Part shown: in pieces, positions 51,627 to 60,641 of the stretch
How positions within the stretch are numbered: the first letter of the stretch is position 1
Layout: every line of letters starts with the position of its first letter
Source: BOG-908 sp965198915
GTDB taxonomy: Bacteria; Pseudomonadota; Alphaproteobacteria; Acetobacterales; Acetobacteraceae
Assembly (NCBI GenBank): GCA_965198915.1
Contig: CBDAQC010000002.1
Location: forward strand, 1,612,001 to 1,676,000
Direction of reading: 5' to 3'
DNA length: 64,000 nucleotides
Notes under the pieces: model-generated
What the model was told of the DNA's origin: nothing
Seen by the model: the letters and a program-made list of their open reading frames with translations, nothing else
Databases searched by the model: none
Program-made: the position numbers and the translations under genes

Positions 51627-54272
51627 TCAGTACAACCCACCCACGCCAGGATCGGCCCCAGCCGGCTTGGGCACCGGTGGCGCAGGCGGCGCGTCAGGAT
51701 CGGGGTTGACCATCTCCACCGGGCTCTCGGCGGCCACGGTGCTGACCGCGGCGCTCTCGCCGCCCCCGCCGCCCACCCCGCCGGCGCCCGGCACCTGGTC
51801 CGGCTTGAACGCGTCTATGCACTCATGGCGGCCGCAGCCCCAGCGGGCGAGTGTCACGCCGTCCGGCACGCGGAAATCCAGCACCGGCCGGTCGCCCAGG
51901 GCGGCCAGCATGAAATCGTGCCAGATCGGGCCGGCGACATGGGCGCCGTCCTGCTTTTCGCCCAGGGATTGCGGGTTGTCGTACCCCATCCAGACAACGG
52001 TCACGAGGTCCGGCGTGAAGCCGGCAAACCATCCATCGTTGAAGTTCTGCGTGGTGCCGGTCTTGCCGGCGATCGGGCGGTCGATGCCGGCGCCCACCGG
52101 CCTTCCGGTGCCGTAGAGCACCACGCCCTCCATCATCTTGAGCACCTGGAACGCGCTCTGCGGATCGGCGATCTGCGGACGCGGATCGTTCAGCACGGGC
52201 GGTTGGGCCGGGTCGCCGGCGCCCAGCACCAGGCCGGTCGGGCGCCAGATCACGTGGCCGTCCCGGTCCTGAACGGAATCCACCAGGCTCGGGATGACCT
52301 CGCGCCCGCCCTGTTCCAAAGAGGCATAGGCGCCGGCTTCCCGCAGCACGGTGGTCTCAACAGCACCCAGGGCGGCGGGCAGCACATGCGGCATGGCGTC
52401 GTAGATGTGCTCGGCGATGGCCGTCTTGGCGATCGCCTCCATGCCGACATGGGAGGCCACGCGGACGGTGACCAGGTTCAGCGACTGTTCCAGCGCCACG
52501 CGCAGCGGCGTGGGGCCGCCATAGGTCAGCTCGTAGTTCTCCGGATGCCAATCGCCCAGCGAGAATGGCGCGTCCTCGAAGCGCGCGCTGGGCGAAATGC
52601 CCTGCTCCATCGCGGTGAGGTACACGAACGGCTTGAACGAGCTGCCAGGCTGGCGCTGCGCCTGTGTCGCACGGTTGAACTTGCTGGCCTCGCCGCTCCA
52701 GCCGCCTGACATCGCGAGCACGCGGCCGGTGCGCGGATCGAGGCTGACCAGTGCGCCGGATACGCGGGGGATCTGGCGCAGGCTGAGCTTGTCCAGCGTC
52801 ATCACGGTGGCGGGCCTTGCGCGGCCGCGCGGTCCGCGCGCGCCAGGCACGCGTATCTCGGCCGAGCCCTCCTCCGGCTCCACCATCACGATGTCGCCGG
52901 GCGAGAGAACGTCCCCGATACGGTGCGGGGAGCCGCCCAGATCGCCGCCGGACAGCACCGGCCGCGCCCAGCCGAGGTCGGACAGACGCACCTCGCCGGT
53001 GCGGGCCTGCGTTCCGTCGCCGGCCTCGTCGGGGCGCAGATAGCCCAGGCGCGCGCCGGACGGTGTCTCGTCCAGCACCACGGCCAGGCGCCAGGAAGGC
53101 AGCATGCCGGCCGGCTTGGAGATGCGGCCGAGTGCTTCTGCCCAGTCGCCGGTGAGCGCGGACATGCTGCCGATGCGCGCCACCGGCCCGCGCCAGCCGC
53201 CATGCGCCCGGTCGTAATGCATCAGCCCGGCGCGCAGGGCGGTGTCCGCCTTTTCCTGCAGGCCGGCATCAAGGCTGGTATGCACGATCAGCCCGCCTTC
53301 GGTCGCCTGGTCCTGGCCGAAGCGCAGCGTCAACTGCCGGCGCACCTCTTCGGTAAACCACTCGGCACCCGGCACGGTGGCGGGCGCGCGATACTTGTTC
53401 GGCGTCAGCGGCTCGGCCTGGCCCGCGCGAGCCTGCTCGGCGGTGATCGAGTGCGTCTCCACCATGCGGTCCAGCACCCAGTTGCGACGGTTCTTCGCCG
53501 CTTCCGGGAAGCGGAACGGGTTGTAATTGCTGGGTGATTTTGGCAGGGCGGCCAGCATCGCGCACTCGCCCACGCTGAGCTGGTCCAGCGGCTTGTTGAA
53601 ATAGGTCTGCGCCGCGGCCACCACGCCGTAGGAGCCCTGGCCCAGATAGATCTGGTTCAGGTACAGCTCCAGGATACGCTGCTTGGTCAGCACGTGCTCG
53701 ATGCGCAGCGCCAGCAGGATCTCCTTGAACTTGCGCTCCTTGCTCAGCTCGTCGGAGCCCAGCACCATGTTGCGCGCCACCTGCTGGGTGATGGTGGAGG
53801 CGCCCACCGGCCGGCGGCCGTCGCCGAAATGCTGGATGTCGGTGAAGGCCGCGCGCGCGATGGCGAACGGGTCGACGCCCTTGTGCTTGTAGAAGTTCTG
53901 GTCCTCGGCCGATATGAAGGCCTGCTTCAGCGTCTCGGGGATGGCGCTGAAGGGGACGAAGATGCGGCGTTCGCTGGCCAGCTCTGCCATCAGCCGGTCG
54001 TCGCCCGCATAGACGCGGCTCATCACCGGCGGCTGGTAGGTGCGCAGGCCGTCCAGCGTCGGCAGGTCGGACGCGTAGCGGTTGTAGATGGAGAACCCCA
54101 CCAGCGCGGTGGCGCCGGCGCCCACCAGGAAGATCGCGAAGATCAGCCCGAACAGGCCGCGCACGAAGGCCAGCACACCGCTCTGCCTGCGTGGCGGACG
54201 CGGGCTGCGTGGCGCGGGAGCCGGCTTCGATTGCGCAGACGGCACGATCAAGCGCTCGCGTGGTCCGTCCAT
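51627..54272 (-). CDS. mrcA: Penicillin-binding protein 1A (bifunctional transglycosylase/transpeptidase)
   Basis: 881 residues. A basic Pro-rich cytoplasmic start and one membrane helix (VRGLFGLIFAIFLVGAGATALVGFSIYNR) are followed by the GT51 domain with the catalytic Glu in FISAEDQNFYKHKGVD, VGASTITQQVARNM and RKFKEILLALRIEH. The transpeptidase domain has the active-site Ser in RQPGSSFKPFVYLTAM, the second motif in EQSLNLVTV (S-x-N type) and KTGTTQNFNDGWFAGFTP. An OB-like insertion domain lies between them. The C-terminus is Pro/Gly-rich. It polymerises and crosslinks peptidoglycan. The amidase gene upstream is in the same direction, 63 bp away. Confidence 0.96.
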   Translation of the reverse strand: MDGPRERLIVPSAQSKPAPAPRSPRPPRRQSGVLAFVRGLFGLIFAIFLVGAGATALVGFSIYNRYASDLPTLDGLRTYQPPVMSRVYAGDDRLMAELASERRIFVPFSAIPETLKQAFISAEDQNFYKHKGVDPFAIARAAFTDIQHFGDGRRPVGASTITQQVARNMVLGSDELSKERKFKEILLALRIEHVLTKQRILELYLNQIYLGQGSYGVVAAAQTYFNKPLDQLSVGECAMLAALPKSPSNYNPFRFPEAAKNRRNWVLDRMVETHSITAEQARAGQAEPLTPNKYRAPATVPGAEWFTEEVRRQLTLRFGQDQATEGGLIVHTSLDAGLQEKADTALRAGLMHYDRAHGGWRGPVARIGSMSALTGDWAEALGRISKPAGMLPSWRLAVVLDETPSGARLGYLRPDEAGDGTQARTGEVRLSDLGWARPVLSGGDLGGSPHRIGDVLSPGDIVMVEPEEGSAEIRVPGARGPRGRARPATVMTLDKLSLRQIPRVSGALVSLDPRTGRVLAMSGGWSGEASKFNRATQAQRQPGSSFKPFVYLTAMEQGISPSARFEDAPFSLGDWHPENYELTYGGPTPLRVALEQSLNLVTVRVASHVGMEAIAKTAIAEHIYDAMPHVLPAALGAVETTVLREAGAYASLEQGGREVIPSLVDSVQDRDGHVIWRPTGLVLGAGDPAQPPVLNDPRPQIADPQSAFQVLKMMEGVVLYGTGRPVGAGIDRPIAGKTGTTQNFNDGWFAGFTPDLVTVVWMGYDNPQSLGEKQDGAHVAGPIWHDFMLAALGDRPVLDFRVPDGVTLARWGCGRHECIDAFKPDQVPGAGGVGGGGGESAAVSTVAAESPVEMVNPDPDAPPAPPVPKPAGADPGVGGLY

Positions 54273-54335
54273 ACGATACGAAATCCTATAACAAGGCAGC
54301 CGCGCCGAGGCGGCGCGCCGGGAGGCGACCCGCCG

Positions 54336-55160
54336 TCAACCGATACGCGGCAACTGCCCGGCAGATGCAAAATAGCCGTCTACGGCATGGTGGATCGCAG
54401 TGGCCACCATCGCACGGTGGCCCGGCTGGCACAACGCAGCCTCGTCACGCGGATTGGACATGAAGCCCATCTCCACCAGGACGCTTGGGATGTCCGCCGC
54501 CCTCAGCACGGCGAAGCCGGCATGGCGCGCCGGGTTCTCCAGTAACGTCACGCTCTGTCCGAGGGACGCCACCGCGTGCTCCTGCAGCTTGGCCGAGCCC
54601 ACGCGCGTCTCGTGGCGCACCAGACTTGCCAGGATGTCCGCCACAGCAGGCGGCACGCCGGGCGCGGCGGCAGCGCCATACCGGTCCGCCGCGTTCTCGT
54701 GGTCCGCGAGGCGGGCGCTCTGCGCGTCCGACGCGGCTCCTGCCAGCGTGTAGACGCTGGCGCCGCGCACCGTGTGGTCCGCTACGGCATCGGCGTGCAG
54801 CGAGATGAACAGGGCGGCACCCTGTCCCTGGGCGATCGCCACCCGGTCTTCCAGGGGGATGAACACGTCGTTCTCCCGCGTCAGCGATACGCGATATCGC
54901 CCGCTGCCACGCAACTGCCGCGCCAGCTCGCCGGCGGCCGCGAAGGCCACGTGCTTCTCGAACACGCCCGAGATGCCGATGGCACCCGGGTCCTTGCCGC
55001 CATGTCCGGGGTCGATCACCACCAGCGGCGCCGTCTGCGCGGGGAGACCGCGGCGGGACGGCCGCACGCCGGCCGAGGCCGCCACGGCAGGCAGCAGCAG
55101 GGCCGCGCCGAAACCACGGCCGAGCAGTAATCGCCGCGTGTAAGCAGGATCGCTTGTCAT
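54336..55160 (-). CDS. N-acetylmuramoyl-L-alanine amidase (AmiC-like) with Tat-like signal
   Basis: 274 residues of the amidase_3 family. The N-terminal YTRRLLLGRGFGAALLLPAVAASA is a twin-arginine-type signal. VVIDPGHGGKDPGAIG (zinc His), then VSLTRENDVFIPLEDRVAIA (the second ligand would be Glu in SGVFEKHV), LFISLHADAV (zinc His) and VLVEMGFMSNPRDEA with the catalytic Glu are all in order. It has no AMIN domain. It cleaves the amide between MurNAc and L-Ala to separate daughter cells. It precedes PBP1A in the same direction and is divergent from rne. Confidence 0.93.
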   Translation of the reverse strand: MTSDPAYTRRLLLGRGFGAALLLPAVAASAGVRPSRRGLPAQTAPLVVIDPGHGGKDPGAIGISGVFEKHVAFAAAGELARQLRGSGRYRVSLTRENDVFIPLEDRVAIAQGQGAALFISLHADAVADHTVRGASVYTLAGAASDAQSARLADHENAADRYGAAAAPGVPPAVADILASLVRHETRVGSAKLQEHAVASLGQSVTLLENPARHAGFAVLRAADIPSVLVEMGFMSNPRDEAALCQPGHRAMVATAIHHAVDGYFASAGQLPRIG

Positions 55161-55799
55161 GGCTGCAAGCTAACATGCTGGATCGGGAAGACGGTGTTAG
55201 CCGTTGATTAATCATCAGACATGTGGCGCTCCAGCAACAAGCGGGCAAGTCTTGCCCGGCGCGGCGTCGCGCAGAATGTTGCTGTGGTGGCGAGAGGTGA
55301 TTGCAAAGAAGGCAGGCAGACCTCTTCTGACGAAAAGACCGGAAAACTTCGGCTTGCCGCGTTCGCGGCGTTCGTCCGCCTTCGGAGAGCATCACGGTGC
55401 TGCCCGGGCTTCGGGCGGACGCCCTGTTGTTCTCTCGGCCGGACGGGCCGTTTCTGGTGCCCTTGCGAAGCGTAAGGCTTTGCTGCATGTGTGAAACTGC
55501 GTGCAGCTCTACCAAAGCGCGCGCGGATCGCGCCTAGCGCGTCAGATACAACCTACACGTCCCTTTGCGATCGTTCGCCCGGGGCGGATTTTCGAAGGCC
55601 ATGGCAGCACACCGCATTGCCGCGACAGAGTTCAGGGTTCCCGCTTCGGCCGCCATGCGGCCGGGCCTCCTGCGTCGCCGTCATTTCGTGCACGCCTGGT
55701 TTCCCACCCCTACCCAATCGGCCTGCCAGGCCGCGCGCCCCGCTGCTTTCGAAGTGACGGGCAGACGCGCGACGCCGGGGTCCCGGAGTTGCAGACTTT
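55161..55799. other. Long non-coding stretch upstream of rne (likely rne leader)
   Basis: 639 bp between the divergent amidase and rne genes, with no convincing gene. It contains a short hairpin GGGCAA-GTC-TTGCCC (55244-55258), the decayed foldback element described separately, and about 300 bp of GC-rich sequence directly before the rne ATG. Long autoregulatory leaders are known for rne in other bacteria, and this could be one; I see no conserved structure that proves it. Confidence 0.5.
55290..55500. repeat. Foldback element copy 15, decayed
   Basis: GCAAAGAAGGCAGGCAGACC, CTTCTGACGAAAAGACCGGAAAACTTCGG (55299-55347) has the order of a left arm (hairpin, then GAAAACTT), and GCGAAGCGTAAGGCTTTGCTGC near 55465-55486 resembles a worn right arm. 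The GC-rich middle could be the spacer. Only weak similarity remains. Confidence 0.4.
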
Positions 55800-58700
55800 A
55801 TGACCAAGCGCCTTCTCATCGATGCCAGCCACGCGGAAGAAACCCGCGTGGTGGTGCTGGACGGTAACCGACTTGAAGATTTCGACGTCGAGACCCAATC
55901 GCGCCGCCAGCTCAAGGGCAACATCTACCTCGCCAAGGTGGTTCGGGTAGAGCCCAGCCTCCAGGCCGCCTTCGTCGAATACGGCGGCAACCGCCACGGC
56001 TTCCTTGCCTTCGGCGAGATACACCCCGATTACTACCAGATCCCGGTAGCCGACCGGCAGCGCCTGATCGCCATGCAGGAAGAGGAAGCGCGCGCCGAAG
56101 AGGAGGAGGACGAGGACGACGCGCCGGCCGTAGAGGCGCCTGCTGCCAGCGCACCCGGCTTCCAGGCCGCCGCCGACGAGACACCCGCCTTCGAACACGA
56201 GGCCGCCGCGCCGGCGCCCGAGGCGGCGGCACCCGACGCCGTGACGCCCGAGGCGGAGGCCGGCGTAGAGCAGGAAGCGGGCGGCGGCCCGGTGGTGGCC
56301 GAGATACAGGCCGAGCAGATTCCGACGCCGGCAGAGCAGCCCGAAGCCGATGCCGGCACCCAGCCCTTGGTGATCGCGCAGGACAGCATCCAGGGCGGCT
56401 GGCGGGAGGACGCGCCCGAGGCGCTGGCGGCCGCGGCAGATTATGGGGTGGACACCGCGCCGGAAGCCGCCGAGCCGGTTGCTGCCGACCCGGCAGGCGA
56501 CGCCGGCCAGACTGACGCTGCCGCCGGCGAGTCGCAGGAGCAGGGCCACCGCGTCCGCCAGGTTGCCACTGAAGAGGCGCCGCAGCCGGAGATGCTGGGC
56601 GGCGAAAATGACACCGGCGAGGAGACCCGCCCCCAGCGCCAGACGCCGCGCTTCATGCGCAGCTACAAGATACAGGAGGTGATACGCCGCCGGCAGATCC
56701 TGCTGATCCAGGTCGTCAAGGAAGAGCGCGGCACCAAGGGCGCCGCCCTGACCACCTACATCTCGCTGGCCGGCCGCTATTGCGTGCTGATGCCGAACTC
56801 GCCGCGCGGCGGCGGCATATCGCGCAAGATCACGTCCGCGGCGGACCGCCGTCGCCTTAAGGAAGTGACCGCCGAGCTGGAAATCCCGCGCGGCATGGGG
56901 CTGATCGTGCGAACCGCCGGCGCCGCCCGCCCGAAGGCGGAGATCAAGCGGGACGGTGAGTACCTGCTGCGCCTGTGGGACGACATACGCGAGAAGACGA
57001 TGGCGTCGATGGCGCCGGCGCTGATCCACGAGGAAGCCAGCCTGATCAAGCGCGCCATACGCGACGTGTATTCACGCGACGTGGACGAGCTGCTGGTGGA
57101 CGGCATCGAGGGCTGGCGCGCGGCGCGCGACTACATGCGGATGCTCATGCCCACCCACGTGAAGAAGGTGCAGCTCTGGCCGCAGAACGCGCAGCCGCTG
57201 TTCGCCCACAACCAGGTCGAGTCGATGCTCGACTCCATGCTGAACCCGGTGGTGCAGCTCCGCTCCGGCGGCTACCTGGTGATAAACCAAACCGAGGCGC
57301 TGGTTGCGATCGACGTGAACTCCGGCCGGTCCACGCGTGAGCGCGGCATCGAGGAGACCGCTTTGCGCACCAACATGGAAGCCGCCGAGGAGGCCGCGCG
57401 CCAGTTACGCCTGCGTGACCTGGCCGGGCTGATCGTCATCGACTTCATCGACATGGAGTCCAAGAAGCACAACGCGATGGTCGAGCGGCAGATGGCCGAG
57501 GCTTTGCGCCAGGACCGCGCGCGCATACAGATCGGCCATATCAGCCATTTCGGCCTGCTGGAGCTGAGCCGGCAGCGCCTGCGGCCGTCTTTGGCGGAGA
57601 CCAGCCTGAACGTGTGCGCGGCGTGCGGCGGCACCGGCCACGTGCGCAGCACGGAGAGTGCCGCGCTGCACGTACTGCGCGAGATCGAGGAGGAAGGCGG
57701 CCGCCGTCGCGCCGCCGAGATATTGGTGCACGTGGCGAGCTCGACCGCGCTATATATCCTGAACAACAAGCGCGAGCGGCTGACCGAGATAGAGGCGCGC
57801 TACGCCATGCGCGTGTGCTTCGCGCCGGACGAGAGCCTGCTGCCGGCGCAGACACGCATCGACAAATTGCGTCCCGCCGTGCCGCAGGATCTGCCGCCGC
57901 CCGTGGCGATCACCGCGCAGCCGATGCCGGAGGACGACGCAGGCGAGGCGGATATCGCTGACGAGGAAGACGACGTTGTGCTGCAGCCCCGCCAGGAGGC
58001 GCTCGCCGCCGAGGCGGCAGCGGAGCAAGCCGGCGACTTCACCACCGATGCCGACCACGTGCCGGGCGAGACCGCGGCCGAGGGCGAGCAGCGCCGTCGC
58101 CGCCGCAGGCGCCGCCGCCGCGGCGGCAAGCGCGAGGACGGTCCGGCGCAGGAGGCCGCAGCACCTGTTCCGGACGGCGCCGAGCAGCCCGAGATGCCGG
58201 AGCTGGATTTTGCGTCCGCGGTGACGATGCCTGTCGACATACCGGTTCCCGGCCACGACGAAGCCAGCGAGGCCGCGGTGGAGGCCCAAGCCGCCGAAGT
58301 AGCGGCGGACGTACCGCCACCGGCAGCTTCCGAGAGCGAGGCGGAGGGCGAGCCTGCCCGTGCCAAGCGTGGCCGCCGCGGGGGCCGCCGCCGCCGCAAG
58401 CCCGGCGAGGAAGCCGAGGCGAGCCTGTCCGCCGACACACAGGTCGAGACGCCTACCGCGCAGCCTGCGCCCGCCTACGTGCCCTATAGCGGTCCCACAC
58501 CCGCCGATCCGTTCGCCCTGGGCGGCATGGACATATTCGACGTGCTGGAACAGGCGGAGATGAACACTGCCCGCCCCGCGGCCGAATCGCCGGTGGCGGA
58601 GCAGGCCACGCCCGTAAAGGTGGAAGCGGCCGAGGTAGCCGAGATCACGCAGGCGGCCGCGCAGGCTGAGCCGCCCGCCGCAGCTTCGCCTGCTGTCGCG

Positions 58701-58874
58701 GCCGAGCCTGCGGCCGTGGCTCAGCCTAAGGTTGTGGCGGAGCCGGCAGCCGTGGCGGAGCCGGCCGTTGTGGCGGAGCAGGCGGAGCCCAAGGCCGGGC
58801 CGGTGATCGAGCCTGTGCTCGTGGGCGCTCCAGGCGTGGCCGCACCGGCGCGCAAGGGGTGGTGGCGCAGGTAG
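55800..58874 (+). CDS. rne: Ribonuclease E
   Basis: 1024 residues. The S1 domain (QLKGNIYLAKVVRVEPSLQAAFVEYGGNRHGFLAFGEI) is interrupted after about residue 90 by ~190 acidic, Ala/Glu/Pro-rich residues, then resumes at FMRSYKIQEVIRRRQILLIQVVKEERGTKGAALTTYISLAGRY. The catalytic DNase I-like core has the metal Asp residues in LVAIDVNSG and LIVIDFIDM; the Zn-link Cys pair is in NVCAACGGTGHV. The C-terminal ~400 residues are disordered scaffold with two Arg-rich RNA-binding clusters (RRRRRRRRRR near 765; RGRRGGRRRRK) and short motifs such as DPFALGGMDIFDVLEQAEM. Main mRNA-decay and rRNA-processing endonuclease. Confidence 0.96.
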   Translation: MTKRLLIDASHAEETRVVVLDGNRLEDFDVETQSRRQLKGNIYLAKVVRVEPSLQAAFVEYGGNRHGFLAFGEIHPDYYQIPVADRQRLIAMQEEEARAEEEEDEDDAPAVEAPAASAPGFQAAADETPAFEHEAAAPAPEAAAPDAVTPEAEAGVEQEAGGGPVVAEIQAEQIPTPAEQPEADAGTQPLVIAQDSIQGGWREDAPEALAAAADYGVDTAPEAAEPVAADPAGDAGQTDAAAGESQEQGHRVRQVATEEAPQPEMLGGENDTGEETRPQRQTPRFMRSYKIQEVIRRRQILLIQVVKEERGTKGAALTTYISLAGRYCVLMPNSPRGGGISRKITSAADRRRLKEVTAELEIPRGMGLIVRTAGAARPKAEIKRDGEYLLRLWDDIREKTMASMAPALIHEEASLIKRAIRDVYSRDVDELLVDGIEGWRAARDYMRMLMPTHVKKVQLWPQNAQPLFAHNQVESMLDSMLNPVVQLRSGGYLVINQTEALVAIDVNSGRSTRERGIEETALRTNMEAAEEAARQLRLRDLAGLIVIDFIDMESKKHNAMVERQMAEALRQDRARIQIGHISHFGLLELSRQRLRPSLAETSLNVCAACGGTGHVRSTESAALHVLREIEEEGGRRRAAEILVHVASSTALYILNNKRERLTEIEARYAMRVCFAPDESLLPAQTRIDKLRPAVPQDLPPPVAITAQPMPEDDAGEADIADEEDDVVLQPRQEALAAEAAAEQAGDFTTDADHVPGETAAEGEQRRRRRRRRRRGGKREDGPAQEAAAPVPDGAEQPEMPELDFASAVTMPVDIPVPGHDEASEAAVEAQAAEVAADVPPPAASESEAEGEPARAKRGRRGGRRRRKPGEEAEASLSADTQVETPTAQPAPAYVPYSGPTPADPFALGGMDIFDVLEQAEMNTARPAAESPVAEQATPVKVEAAEVAEITQAAAQAEPPAAASPAVAAEPAAVAQPKVVAEPAAVAEPAVVAEQAEPKAGPVIEPVLVGAPGVAAPARKGWWRR

Positions 58875-58912
58875 GCCGGCGATCCCGACCGGCATCGCGA
58901 CCCTACGCTCCG

Positions 58913-58955
58913 TGCCTGTCAGGTGTTCCGATTGTATTGGAGCACCTGACAGGCA
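58913..58955 (+). terminator. Perfect 13-bp inverted repeat after rne
   Basis: TGCCTGTCAGGTG (58913-58925) and CACCTGACAGGCA (58943-58955) are exact inverses around a 17-nt loop, 38 bp after the rne stop. There is no T-run behind it, so it may be a processing or RNA-stabilising hairpin, a terminator without U-tract, or a DNA-binding site. Confidence 0.5.
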
Positions 58956-59120
58956 GCAGGCTGCAACTTTGTCTCGCGGCTGCCGGTCTCAAGGCGGCGC
59001 CCGAAACGCCCCGCCGGCGCCGGTCCTCGCTGGTTGGCGACGCCGGTCGACATACGTGACGGCAGACAGTCGCGCCGGTAGTAGCGGACGCCTGCGCCCT
59101 CAGGCAGCAACCGCCACCCC

Positions 59121-60074
59121 TCAGGAGACGGCAGGCTGCTTGCCCGGCCTGCGGCGGAACAGCCGCCGGAAGCCTGCCGCCTGCTGCTCCCACCAGCTTC
59201 CGGTCGCCATCGCCTCTTCCGCGGAGGGATCACCCGTCCGCGCGTATTCGCGGGCGAAATCGGCCGAGCCGAACATCATGTCCCAGAACGGGAAGATCGC
59301 ACCGTAATTGCAGCTTCGCTGCCCGGCAGCGCGCACGCCGTGATGGGCGCGGTGGAAGCGCGGTGAGATCAGCAGCCGGTCACCCAGCCGGCCGAAGCCC
59401 ACGCGGGCGTTGGCGTGGCTCATGCTCTCCAGCAGGCGCAGCAGCAGGATGATCAGCGGAAATTGCATCGGCGGGATGCCGATCAGCAGGCCCAGCACCA
59501 GGAACCAGCAGAACGCGATCAGGTCGTCCAGCACGTGGTTGCGGTCGTCGGACCAGAAGGTCATCTGCCGTTGAGCGTGGTGTACGGAGTGTATGGCGTA
59601 CCACCAGCGGAACTGGTGGCTGAGGCGGTGGCGCCAATAATCGGCACAATCCAGGATCAGCACGTACAGGCAGAAGGTCAGTGCCTGGCGGCCCATCAGG
59701 AACGGGAACAGGCCTTCCAGCGTGGGCGGCACGTAGCCACGGTCGGTCAACCAGCCGCTCATTGCCACCTGCAACTGGTAGAACAGCACGAAGGTGACCA
59801 GCGGCATCACGCCGATACGCGACAGCAGCGTGTAGAAGATGTCCACGGTTACCGCGCGCTCATCAGGCCAGCGCTCCAGCCGCGCCCAGCGCTCCATCGG
59901 CCAGCAGATCGCCAGCATGAGGACCACCTGGGCCACGCCGTAGAGGGCGAACAGCACCCAGCCGAAGGCGATGTCGTCCCACTGCATCATGTCAAAACGG
60001 TAGAGCAGCGGCACCACCACGCTCTCGTGGATCTGGCCGGCGAGCAGGGAGAACGGATCGATCATCGCATCCAC
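59121..60074 (-). CDS. Sterol desaturase / fatty-acid hydroxylase family protein
   Basis: 317 residues with about five membrane helices and the three di-iron His boxes of the family: HRLSHQ (DYWRHRLSHQFRWWYAIH), HSVHHAQ and HRAHHG (SPRFHRAHHGVR). Members oxidise lipids such as sterols, hopanoids, carotenoids or fatty acids at the membrane; the substrate is unknown here. The start is GTG 60074; ATG 60065 is an alternative. It ends with a basic tail RRLFRRRPGKQ. It converges on rne with about 245 bp between them and is divergent from the response regulator. Confidence 0.88.
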   Translation of the reverse strand: MDAMIDPFSLLAGQIHESVVVPLLYRFDMMQWDDIAFGWVLFALYGVAQVVLMLAICWPMERWARLERWPDERAVTVDIFYTLLSRIGVMPLVTFVLFYQLQVAMSGWLTDRGYVPPTLEGLFPFLMGRQALTFCLYVLILDCADYWRHRLSHQFRWWYAIHSVHHAQRQMTFWSDDRNHVLDDLIAFCWFLVLGLLIGIPPMQFPLIILLLRLLESMSHANARVGFGRLGDRLLISPRFHRAHHGVRAAGQRSCNYGAIFPFWDMMFGSADFAREYARTGDPSAEEAMATGSWWEQQAAGFRRLFRRRPGKQPAVS

Positions 60075-60254
60075 TTAGTAGCACGGGTGGCGTTGCGGCA
60101 TATTAAAACCGGAACCTCGGACGGTGGAAGCACAGGCCCGGCCGGCCGGCCGGTGCTCGGCCGGGGCTAGACCATTGTGTTCTGTGTCTGTCCCAGTCAT
60201 GTGACGCGGAACGGATTGTGCCAGCCTGGCGCGCGCGTAGGAACCCGGACAAGC

Positions 60255-60620
60255 ATGAGTGGAAGACGCATACTCCTCGTCGAGGACGATTTTCTGATCC
60301 GCATGACCCTGACCGAGTCCCTGGAAGGCGACGGGTTCGTGGTAATCGAAGCCGATAGCGGAGAGGCGGCCCTGGTGCAGCTCCGCTCGGACCCCAGCAT
60401 CTGCCTGCTGCTCACCGACATGCAGCTTTCCGGCAACCTGGACGGCCGTGCCCTGGCCGAGGCGGTGCGCGCCGAAAACCTGATCCTGCCGATCATCTTC
60501 ATGACCGGCCGCCCGGACAGGGTGGGCGCCGTCGATCCCGCGCGCGAGATGGTGATCAGCAAGCCCTACCTACCCTCCGAGATCTGCGCCGCGGCGCGCG
60601 CGATCCTCGCCCGGGGCTGA
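60255..60620 (+). CDS. Single-domain response regulator (CheY-like receiver)
   Basis: 121 residues, one receiver domain and nothing else. The acidic pocket is VEDD (residues 9-12), the phosphoacceptor is Asp55 in LLTDMQLSG, Thr84 follows in FMTGR, and Lys103 is in ISKPYLPSEI. It lacks an output domain, so it would act through a partner, like CheY or DivK. The pocket residues are complete, so it should be phosphorylatable. ATG 60255 is preferred; upstream in-frame sequence to 60177 is Cys/Arg-rich and unlike a receiver. No kinase gene is adjacent. It converges on the FecR/DUF6600-like gene. Confidence 0.9.
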   Translation: MSGRRILLVEDDFLIRMTLTESLEGDGFVVIEADSGEAALVQLRSDPSICLLLTDMQLSGNLDGRALAEAVRAENLILPIIFMTGRPDRVGAVDPAREMVISKPYLPSEICAAARAILARG

Positions 60621-60641
60621 CGCCCCGGGCGAGTCCGGCCG

